Of a DNA stretch of 64,000 nucleotides, positions 44,744-51,587 are shown in pieces. The notes beneath the pieces were generated by a model, which was given only the letters and a program-made list of their open reading frames with translations, was not told the DNA's origin and did no database searches. The translations under genes and the position numbers were made by a program. This stretch comes from Desulfocurvus vexinensis DSM 17965 (GTDB taxonomy: Bacteria; Desulfobacterota; Desulfovibrionia; Desulfovibrionales; Desulfovibrionaceae): assembly GCF_000519125.1 (NCBI RefSeq), contig NZ_JAEX01000002.1:372001-436000 (forward strand). The letters run 5' to 3'. How positions within the stretch are numbered: position 1 is the first letter of the stretch; each line of letters opens with the position of its first letter.

Positions 44744-45248
44744 TAAAAAATTGGACCAGTGGGAGTCTTTAAAAACAGAAGTTAAGAGCTATTGGAGCGC
44801 CTATGGCGGGGTTAAAGACTTTGTTGAGTCTCCATACTTGGTTCTATCCGTGCTATTTGCGCTGCTTGTTTGTTTTTTTAGGTCGAATGAATGGGTATGG
44901 TACAACCAAGCACTTTCTGTTTTGCCCGATCTAATAGGGTTTTCGCTCGGTGGTTACGCAGTCATGTTGGCTTTTGGTGATAGACGTTTCCAAGACGCCG
45001 TCCGAGGGAAATGTTCTGACGGGACTTCTTCTCCCTATCTGCGGATTAGTGCGACAATGGCGCATTTTGTTTTAGTTCAAATAATTACCCTTTTATTTTC
45101 TGTCTGCTGCTCTTCCGCTAACTTAGCGAATCCAGTGTTGAATTTTTTGGGAACACTGATGTTTATTTATTCTATTTTGCTTGGTATATCCGCTACTCTT
45201 TCAATCTTTTTTATGTCTCGGATGTATGATAACCTCCCGAAAAAATAA
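44733..45248 (+). CDS. AT-rich island protein 2, four-helix membrane protein
   Basis: A 171-residue protein with four predicted membrane segments: about 35-50 (YLVLSVLFALLVCFF), 60-80 (PDLIGFSLGGYAVMLAF), 107-127 (AHFVLVQIITLLFSVCC) and 138-160 (GTLMFIYSILLGISATLSIF). The N-terminus is cytoplasmic-looking and charged, and a loop with FGDRRFQDAVRGKC lies between TM2 and TM3. I do not recognise the family. It overlaps the upstream gene by 11 bases and shares its low G+C. The start is unclear: ATG at 44733 has TGGAG directly against it, and GTG at 44718 would add five residues. A membrane partner for a soluble sensor is a common layout in small defence modules, which is inference. Confidence 0.78.
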   Translation: MGNNKKLDQWESLKTEVKSYWSAYGGVKDFVESPYLVLSVLFALLVCFFRSNEWVWYNQALSVLPDLIGFSLGGYAVMLAFGDRRFQDAVRGKCSDGTSSPYLRISATMAHFVLVQIITLLFSVCCSSANLANPVLNFLGTLMFIYSILLGISATLSIFFMSRMYDNLPKK

Positions 45249-45313
45249 AATACATGATCTGATCTTGTATGTTTCTGTTTGATTTAGTTTAAGAAACAGA
45301 GTATGCTTCCCGA

Positions 45314-45350
45314 CCGCCCCAAGTGTAATTCACTTGGGGCGGCCTTTCCT
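45314..45350 (+). terminator. terminator at the right edge of the AT-rich island
   Basis: CCGCCCCAAGTG (45314-45325) and CACTTGGGGCGG (45331-45342) form a perfect 12-base-pair stem with loop TAATT, followed by CCTTTCCTT. The U tract is interrupted. Smaller inverted repeats (TGTTTCT/AGAAACA at 45270-45298) lie between it and the gene. Confidence 0.6.
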
Positions 45351-45391
45351 TCCTGTTCCACTCCCTGCAAATCTGCGCTATACGGACACTC

Positions 45392-47104
45392 ATGCTCGCA
45401 ACCATCGCTCTCATCGGACGGCCCAACGTCGGCAAGTCCACGCTGTTCAACCGCCTTTTGCGCCGCAACAAGGCCATCACCCACGACATGCCCGGGGTCA
45501 CGCGCGACCGTATCCATGGCGTGGTGCGGCCCCAGGAGGGGCGGCCCTTCACCCTGGTGGACACCGGGGGGCTCGTGCCTGAGTCCAACGTGGACATCGA
45601 GCGGGCCATCGAGGAGCAGGCCGCCGAGGCCCTGGCCGAGGCCCAGGCCGTGCTTTTCGTGGTGGACGCCCGTGAGGGCGTGACCCCCGTGGACGCCCAG
45701 GTGGCGCGCGACCTGCGCCAGAGCGGGCGGCCCGTGCTGCTGGTGGCCAATAAGGTCGATGGCCGCGAGCAGGAGAGCGTGGCCGCCGAGTTCCACTCCC
45801 TGGGCCTGGAGATGGTCTGCGTCAGCGCCGAGCACGGCCACGGCGTGCCCGGGCTGTTGGAGCGCCTGGAGCGCTTCCTGGACGAGCACGGCATCGCCTC
45901 CGTCGAGCCCGAGGTGGACCCCGAGGCCCGGGGCCTGCGCGTCGCCATGCTCGGGCGGCCCAACGCGGGCAAGTCGTCCATCATCAACGCCATCCTGGGC
46001 GAGCGGCGGCTCATCGTCTCCTCCGAAGCGGGCACCACCCGCGACAGCGTGGACGTGACCTTCGAGCGCGGCGGGCGTACCTACACCTTCGTGGACACCG
46101 CCGGGGTCCGGCGCCGCACGCGTATCGAGGACGAACTGGAACGCTTCTCGGTGCTCAAGAGTCTCAAAAGCAGCGCCAAGGCCGAGGTGGCCGTGCTGGT
46201 GGTGGACGGGCTGGAAGCCCTCTCGCACCAGGACAAGCGGCTTATCGAATTCCTGGACCGCGAGAAGACGCCCTTCATCGTGGCCGTGAACAAGACCGAC
46301 CTGCTGCCCAAGGACGCCATGGCCGCCCTGCGCGAGCACTACGCCAAGGAGCTGTCCATGGTCGGGCACGTGCCCATCGTCTACACCAGCGCCCTGACCC
46401 GCGCGGGCCTGGGCGGGCTGCTGCCCCTGGCCGAGAAGATCTGGGCCGAATGCTCCCTGCGCGTGGGCACCGGCGAGCTGAACCGCATCATGCAGGAAGC
46501 CATCGACCGCCATCAGCCGCCGCTCATCAAGCGCCGCCGGGCCAAGTTCTACTACCTGACCCAGGCCGGGACCCTGCCGCCGACCTTCGTGTTCTTCGTC
46601 AACGACCCCGAGCTGGTCAAGGAGTCGTACCAGCGCTACCTGGAAAAGCAGCTGCGCAAGCTCGTGGGCCTGACCATGGCGCCCATGGCCGTGCATTTCC
46701 GCGCCAGCCACGACAAGAAGCCCGCCCCGACGACCAAGCCCCGGCGCCCGGCCCCCGAGCCCCGGCGCCCGGCCAAGCCGCGCCAGAAGTCCACCAAGCT
46801 CGGCCCCGCGCCCAAGGCCGAGGCCCCGGCGGAGCAGGGCGCCCCGGCGCCCACCCCCAAGGGCAAAGGCAAGCCCGAGGCCCCCAAGGGCAAGGCGGGA
46901 GCCCCCAAGGGCAAGGCTGAAGCTCCCAAGGGCAAGGGCAAGGGCGAGGCCCCCAAGGGCAGGGGCAAGGGCGACGCCCCCCGGCCCGCCAAGCCCAAGG
47001 GCCGCGCCCCGGCCAAGGGCATCGCCCGCAAGCCCGGCGGCGGCAAATCCGGCGCGCGCAAGGCCGGAGCGGGCAAGGGCGGCGCCAAAGGCGGGCGCGG
47101 GTAG
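45392..47104 (+). CDS. der: ribosome assembly GTPase Der (EngA) with long basic tail
   Basis: A 570-residue double GTPase for 50S assembly. The two G1 motifs are GRPNVGKSTLFN (near residue 8) and GRPNAGKSSIIN (near 190), and a KH-like domain follows to about residue 440. The usual length is 440-490. Here a further 130 residues form a Lys/Gly/Pro/Ala tail with repeats of the type APKGKAEAPKGKGKGE, rich in PKGK. The tail is strongly positive and could bind rRNA. The ATG at 45392 lacks a clear SD; a TATACG box at 45379-45384 would place the transcript start almost on the ATG, so leaderless initiation is conceivable. Confidence 0.95.
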   Translation: MLATIALIGRPNVGKSTLFNRLLRRNKAITHDMPGVTRDRIHGVVRPQEGRPFTLVDTGGLVPESNVDIERAIEEQAAEALAEAQAVLFVVDAREGVTPVDAQVARDLRQSGRPVLLVANKVDGREQESVAAEFHSLGLEMVCVSAEHGHGVPGLLERLERFLDEHGIASVEPEVDPEARGLRVAMLGRPNAGKSSIINAILGERRLIVSSEAGTTRDSVDVTFERGGRTYTFVDTAGVRRRTRIEDELERFSVLKSLKSSAKAEVAVLVVDGLEALSHQDKRLIEFLDREKTPFIVAVNKTDLLPKDAMAALREHYAKELSMVGHVPIVYTSALTRAGLGGLLPLAEKIWAECSLRVGTGELNRIMQEAIDRHQPPLIKRRRAKFYYLTQAGTLPPTFVFFVNDPELVKESYQRYLEKQLRKLVGLTMAPMAVHFRASHDKKPAPTTKPRRPAPEPRRPAKPRQKSTKLGPAPKAEAPAEQGAPAPTPKGKGKPEAPKGKAGAPKGKAEAPKGKGKGEAPKGRGKGDAPRPAKPKGRAPAKGIARKPGGGKSGARKAGAGKGGAKGGRG

Positions 47105-47129
47105 GGCGCTCGCGCCCGGGGCGCGTGCG

Positions 47130-47279
47130 CCCTTCGAGGGCCTGGGCAAGCCCGAGGCCCTGCGCTTCGACCTCGCGGGCTGCTGGTCGCGGCGCATCGA
47201 CCACGAACACCGGCTGGTGTACACATTCGACGGCGCGGCGGACACCCTGGTCGTGCTGCAATGCCGCTATCATTACTGA
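47130..47279 (+). pseudogene. C-terminal remnant of a YoeB-type toxin
   Basis: Reading from 47130, the frame gives PFEGLGKPEALRFDLAG, then CWSRRIDHEHRLVYTF and the end LVVLQCRYHY before TGA at 47277-47279. This is the C-terminal half of the YoeB/RelE-type mRNA interferase, and residues matching the catalytic Glu46, Arg65, His83 and Tyr84 of E. coli YoeB are kept. The N-terminal half (about 37 residues) is absent; the frame runs upstream into the last bases of der without a start codon or SD. No YefM-like antitoxin is visible. I read it as a decayed toxin-antitoxin locus. Confidence 0.8.
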
Positions 47280-47614
47280 TTCGCCCCGCGCCCCGGCCCC
47301 CTGGCCGGTGCCCGGCGCGCGGGCGCAAGGTGCCCCGGTAGAGGGTCACGCCCACATCGCCAGTGGCGTCCGGTGTCCCGCGCGCGGTGCCCGGCGCCCC
47401 CCGGGCCGGTGGATTGGCGCGGCTGCGAGCCGGGGCCCGGCGCGCGGGCGCCCGTCGTCGCCTTGGCGCCTTGACCTCGCCCGGGGTTTTTCTTACCTTC
47501 GCCTGTCACACCGCGCCCGCGCGGCGCCCGTGTCGCGCCCGCGCCGCGCTCTGTCCGGGGCGGGCCCGGGCCGCCTTGGCGCTCAACCTTTTGCACCCCC
47601 GAGGGAGTCTCACC
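47280..47614. other. 335-base intergenic region before ilvE
   Basis: Very GC-rich. The only signal I see is a weak promoter: TTGACC (47471-47476), a 17-base spacer and TACCTT (47494-47499), about 115 bases before the ilvE start. No gene was found. It probably includes debris of the lost toxin-antitoxin locus. Confidence 0.4.
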
Positions 47615-48538
47615 ATGGTCCAGAAAGCCGAAAGCATCTGGTTCGACGGCAAGCTCGTGCCGTGGGACCAGGCCCAGGTCCACGTCCTGACCCACACCCT
47701 GCACTACGGGTGCGGCGTGTTCGAGGGCATCCGCGCCTACAGGCTCACCGGGGGCGGCTCCGCCGTCTACCGCCTGAAGGAGCACATCCACCGCCATTTC
47801 AATTCGGCGAAGATCATGGAGATGAAGATTCCCTTCACCGAGGCGGAAATCTGCGACGCGGTCATCGCCACCCTCAAGGCCAACAAGCTGGCCGAGGGCT
47901 ACATCCGGCCCCTGTCCTTCATCGGCGCGGGCGCCATGGGCGTGTTCCCCGGCGACAACCCCATCCAGACCATCATCGCCACCTGGCCCTGGGGCGCCTA
48001 CCTGGGCGACGAAGCCCTGGAGAAGGGCATCCGCGTGAAGACCTCGACCTTCACCCGCCACCACGTCAACGTGATGATGACCAAGGCCAAGACCGTGGGC
48101 AACTACTGCAATTCCATCCTCGCCAAGCGCGAGGCCCTGGCCGACGGCTACCACGAGGCATTGATGCTCGACACCGAGGGCTATGTGTCCGAGGCCTCGG
48201 GCGAGAACATCTTCATCGTGCGCGGCGGGCGGATCAAGACCACGCCGCTGACCTCGATCCTCGACGGGCTGACCCGCAACACCCTCATCGCCCTGGCCCG
48301 CGACCTGGGCTACGAGGTGATCGAGGAGCGCTTCACCCGCGACGAGCTCTACAGCGCCGACGAGGCCTTCTTCTGCGGCACCGCCGCCGAGGTCACGCCC
48401 ATCCGCGAGGTGGACCGCAGGACCATCGGCGAGGGCAAGGCCGGCGCCGTGGCCAAGCACATCCAGCGCGAGTACTTCAAGATCGTCAAGGGCGAGAACC
48501 CCAAGTACGACGCCTGGCTCGACAAGTACGACATCTAG
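47615..48538 (+). CDS. ilvE: branched-chain amino acid aminotransferase
   Basis: A 307-residue class IV PLP aminotransferase that makes Leu, Ile and Val from their keto acids. Landmarks are [17 protein letters not shown], the PLP Lys in [39 protein letters not shown] (in part) and the end blocks [20 protein letters not shown] (in part). GAGGGAG precedes the ATG at 47615. It is followed by dnaX across a 57-base gap that holds a strong hairpin. Confidence 0.94.
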   Translation: MVQKAESIWFDGKLVPWDQAQVHVLTHTLHYGCGVFEGIRAYRLTGGGSAVYRLKEHIHRHFNSAKIMEMKIPFTEAEICDAVIATLKANKLAEGYIRPLSFIGAGAMGVFPGDNPIQTIIATWPWGAYLGDEALEKGIRVKTSTFTRHHVNVMMTKAKTVGNYCNSILAKREALADGYHEALMLDTEGYVSEASGENIFIVRGGRIKTTPLTSILDGLTRNTLIALARDLGYEVIEERFTRDELYSADEAFFCGTAAEVTPIREVDRRTIGEGKAGAVAKHIQREYFKIVKGENPKYDAWLDKYDI

Positions 48539-48553
48539 ACCCGCATCCGCCCC

Positions 48554-48592
48554 GCGCCTTGCCCCGCCCGGGCCCGGCGCGGGGCAAGGCGC
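48554..48592 (+). promoter_or_regulatory. 14-bp hairpin over the dnaX ribosome binding site
   Basis: GCGCCTTGCCCCGC (48554-48567) pairs perfectly with GCGGGGCAAGGCGC (48579-48592). The only SD-like bases before dnaX (CAAGG, 48585-48589) lie inside the 3' arm and the ATG follows 4 bases later. There is no U tract. It may hold down dnaX translation or protect the ilvE 3' end. Confidence 0.55.
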
Positions 48593-48595
48593 CCC

Positions 48596-50581
48596 ATGAG
48601 CCAGACCCACCTGACCCACAAGTACCGCCCCCAGCGCTTTTCCGAAGTCGCCGGGCAAGCGGTCATCAAGTCCATCCTCTCGCGCGCGGCGGCCACGGGC
48701 GCCGTGGCCCCGGCTTATCTGTTCAGCGGCACGCGCGGCGTGGGCAAGACGACCATCGCGCGCATCTTCGCCAAGGCGCTCAACTGCGAGCGCGGCCCCG
48801 CCGCCGAGCCCTGCAACCAGTGCGCCCATTGCCGCCAGATCCAGGCCGGTGCCGCCGTGGACGTGATGGAGATCGACGGCGCCTCGCACACCGGCGTGGA
48901 CAACGTGCGCTCCCTCAAGGAGGACGTGGGCTTCGCGCCCATCGACTGCCGCTACAAGGTCTTCATCATCGACGAGGCGCACATGCTCTCCAAGGGCGCC
49001 TTCAACGCCCTGCTCAAGACCCTGGAAGAGCCCCCGGCCCACGCCACCTTCATCATGGCCACGACGGAGCCGCACAAGTTTCCGGCCACCATCATCAGCC
49101 GCTGCCAGCACTACACCTTCCAGCGCCTGGGACAGAAGGAAATCGAAGCGCACCTGACCTTCCTGCTGGACGCCGAGCATCTGGCCTTCGACGCCGACGC
49201 CGTGGCCCTGCTGGCCCGGCGCGGGGCGGGCAGCGTGCGCGACGCCATGTCGCTGCTGGGGCAGGTGCTGGCCCTGGGCGGAGAAAAGCTGACCAGCGCC
49301 GACGTGCGCCAGGTCCTGGGCCTGGCCGGGCGCGAGATCATGTTCCGCCTGCTGGCGGCCATCCACGGGCGCGACTGCCTGGGGGTGTCCACCATCCTGC
49401 GCGAGATCCTTGACCAGGGGCTGGACCTGGGCTTCTTCCTGCGCGAGCTGACCGAGTGCTGGCGCACGCTGTTCCTGCTGGGGCAGTCGGGCGAGGCGGC
49501 CCTGGGGGTGCTGGATATTTCCGCCGACGAGGCCCCGCAGTGGCTGGAATGGACCCGGCGCTTCGACCCCGCCCACGTCCACGCCTGCTGGCAGTTGACC
49601 CTGGAGGGCCAGCAGCGGGTCAAGGGCAGCCTGGAGCCCGCCCTGGCCCTGGAGCTGCTGCTGCTCAACCTGGCCTGCCTGCCCCGGCTGTTGCCCCTGG
49701 GCGATGTCGCCCGCACCGGCGCGGCCCCGGCGGCGCCGCCCGCGCCCGGAGCCCCGGCAGGGCAGGGCGGCCCGGCGCCCCAGGCCCCGCCCCGGCCCGC
49801 AGGCGCGCCGCGCGCCGCCGCCCGGGGCCGCGAGGCCGGGGGCGCGGCGTCCGCCGCCAGCGCCCCGGAAGACGCCGAGGCCGACGACGCGGACCCTGAC
49901 GCCGCCCCCGCTGCTGCGGCCCCCGCCCCGGCCCGTGCCCCGGCCCGTGCCCCGCAGGACGTTCCCGTCGCCTCCGCCACCCCGGAGCTTGGCCCGGAGC
50001 CTGGCCCGGAGCCCGAGCCGGAGCCCGGGCCTGCCCCGGACTCCGACCCGGAGCCGGACCCCGACGCCTGGCGCGCCGAGGTGGCCGGGCCCGCTTCGGC
50101 GTTTGCCGACCCGCAGCCTCCGGCGCCCGAAGAGCCCCACGACCCGGCGCCGCCGCGCGCCGCGCGCCGCGCGGCCCCGCCCACGGTGGCTGGCCACGGC
50201 GTGCCCCTGCCCGGGGGCCCGCGCACCTGGGAAGGCTTCAAGGAGTTCGCCCGCGCCGTGCAGGAGGCCACGGGCCGGGGCATCAACGGCCTGATGCAGG
50301 CCGGGGCGCGCTTCGAGGAGGGCACCCTGACCCTGGAGTGCCAGAACCAGATGCACTGCACCCAGATCCGCCGCGGCGAGGCTTTCGCGGCCCTGACGGC
50401 CCTGGTGGGCGAATATTTCGGTCCGGACACGGCCATCGGCTTCCATGTGCCCGAGCGCCAGCAGGCGACGCACAAGGAGCTGGAGGCCCGGGCCCGGGCC
50501 CATCCCCTGGTCCAGTCCGTGATGCAGGCCTTCGACGCCGGATTCGTGGACGCCCGCCCGGCGGATGAGGGCAATGGCTGA
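48596..50581 (+). CDS. dnaX: DNA polymerase III subunits gamma and tau
   Basis: A 661-residue clamp-loader ATPase. Walker A is SGTRGVGKTTIARIFAKALN (about residues 44-63), the zinc cysteines are CERG...CNQCAHC, and the DEAH-type box is FIIDEAHMLSKGAFNALLKT (in part). Domain III is followed by a Pro/Ala/Glu-rich linker (about residues 375-535, with EPEPEPG-like repeats) and a tau-like C-terminal domain. I saw no A-rich slippery site that would produce a separate gamma form. It starts the common dnaX-ebfC-recR group. Confidence 0.95.
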   Translation: MSQTHLTHKYRPQRFSEVAGQAVIKSILSRAAATGAVAPAYLFSGTRGVGKTTIARIFAKALNCERGPAAEPCNQCAHCRQIQAGAAVDVMEIDGASHTGVDNVRSLKEDVGFAPIDCRYKVFIIDEAHMLSKGAFNALLKTLEEPPAHATFIMATTEPHKFPATIISRCQHYTFQRLGQKEIEAHLTFLLDAEHLAFDADAVALLARRGAGSVRDAMSLLGQVLALGGEKLTSADVRQVLGLAGREIMFRLLAAIHGRDCLGVSTILREILDQGLDLGFFLRELTECWRTLFLLGQSGEAALGVLDISADEAPQWLEWTRRFDPAHVHACWQLTLEGQQRVKGSLEPALALELLLLNLACLPRLLPLGDVARTGAAPAAPPAPGAPAGQGGPAPQAPPRPAGAPRAAARGREAGGAASAASAPEDAEADDADPDAAPAAAAPAPARAPARAPQDVPVASATPELGPEPGPEPEPEPGPAPDSDPEPDPDAWRAEVAGPASAFADPQPPAPEEPHDPAPPRAARRAAPPTVAGHGVPLPGGPRTWEGFKEFARAVQEATGRGINGLMQAGARFEEGTLTLECQNQMHCTQIRRGEAFAALTALVGEYFGPDTAIGFHVPERQQATHKELEARARAHPLVQSVMQAFDAGFVDARPADEGNG

Positions 50582-50623
50582 CGGATTCCCTTCCCCGACA
50601 CGAAAAGCACCGGAGACAAGCCC

Positions 50624-50935
50624 ATGCGTGGCATGAACGATTTGATGCGCCAGGCGCAGATGATGCAGAAGAAGATGGAGAAGCTCCAGGCGGAGCTCAA
50701 GGACCGCGAGGTGGAGGCCGCCGCCGGGGGTGGCATGGTCAGCGTCAGGGCCACCTGCGCGGGCGAGATCAAGGCCATCCGCATCGACCCGGCCTGTGTG
50801 GACCCGCAGGACGTGGAAATGCTTCAGGACCTGGTGCTGGCCGCCGTCAACGAGGCCGTGAAGAAGGGCAAGGAGACCGCCGAGACCGAGATGAAGGCCA
50901 TCACCGGCGGCGTCAACATCCCCGGCCTGTTCTAG
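50624..50935 (+). CDS. YbaB/EbfC nucleoid-associated protein
   Basis: A 103-residue DNA-binding protein of the YbaB/EbfC family. The start RGMNDLMRQAQMMQKKMEKL and the C-terminal LVLAAVNEAVKKGKE segment are typical, as is the place between dnaX and recR. It acts as a homodimer on the nucleoid; some members regulate genes. The gap to recR is 9 bases. Confidence 0.95.
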   Translation: MRGMNDLMRQAQMMQKKMEKLQAELKDREVEAAAGGGMVSVRATCAGEIKAIRIDPACVDPQDVEMLQDLVLAAVNEAVKKGKETAETEMKAITGGVNIPGLF

Positions 50936-50944
50936 GAGCCCTGC

Positions 50945-51550
50945 GTGCAGCAACTTCCCGAGCCGCTCCGGGCGGTGGTGGACCAGCTCTCGCGGCTGCC
51001 CGGCCTGGGCCCCAAGTCGGCCCTGCGGGCGGCCCTGGAGCTGCTCAAATGGCCCCTGCCCAAGGCCCAGGCCCTGGGCCAGAGCATCCTGGAACTGCGC
51101 GAGCGGCTGTTCTTCTGCGAGCGCTGCGCCAGCCTGTCGGACTGCAACCCCTGCTGCATCTGCTCCGACCCGGCCCGCGACGGTTCGCAGCTCATGGTCG
51201 TGGCCGAGTGGGACAGCCTGCTGGCCATCGAGGACGGCGGGTTCTACAAGGGCCGCTACCTCGTGCTGGGCGGCCTGCTGGCTCCGCTGGAGAACGTCAC
51301 CTCCCAGAACCTGGAGGTGCCCCGGCTGCGGGCGCGGCTGGCCGAGGGCCGGGTGGCGGAGGTCATCCTGGCCCTGGGCACGACCCTGGAGGCCGAGACC
51401 ACCGCCAGCTTCATCAAGGATCTCGTGGCCCGCGCGCACCCCGGGATGCGCGTCAGCCGCCTGGCCCAGGGCATCCCCCTGGGCGCCGAGGTCAAGTTCG
51501 TGGACCGCGAGACCCTGCGCCAGTCGCTGCGGTTCCGCCAGGACCTCTGA
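50945..51550 (+). CDS. recR: recombination mediator RecR
   Basis: A 201-residue RecR, which with RecF and RecO loads RecA at gaps. It has the helix-hairpin-helix LPGLGPKSALRAALELLKW, a Cys4 zinc finger (CERC...CCIC), and a Toprim domain (LMVVAEWDSLLAIEDGGFYK). The start is GTG at 50945 with AGGAG upstream. Length is normal. Confidence 0.96.
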   Translation: MQQLPEPLRAVVDQLSRLPGLGPKSALRAALELLKWPLPKAQALGQSILELRERLFFCERCASLSDCNPCCICSDPARDGSQLMVVAEWDSLLAIEDGGFYKGRYLVLGGLLAPLENVTSQNLEVPRLRARLAEGRVAEVILALGTTLEAETTASFIKDLVARAHPGMRVSRLAQGIPLGAEVKFVDRETLRQSLRFRQDL

Positions 51551-51587
51551 GCGCCGTGCGTCCGGCGCATCGCACCAAGGCGGGGCC

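Noticed and set aside
43780-45392. Integrase, tRNA attachment site or flanking direct repeats around the AT-rich island
   Set aside because: None is visible. The island edges are simply the mtnA stop and the hairpin before der.
48596-50581. Programmed frameshift in dnaX for a gamma form
   Set aside because: I looked for an A-rich slippery run with a following hairpin in the linker and saw none.
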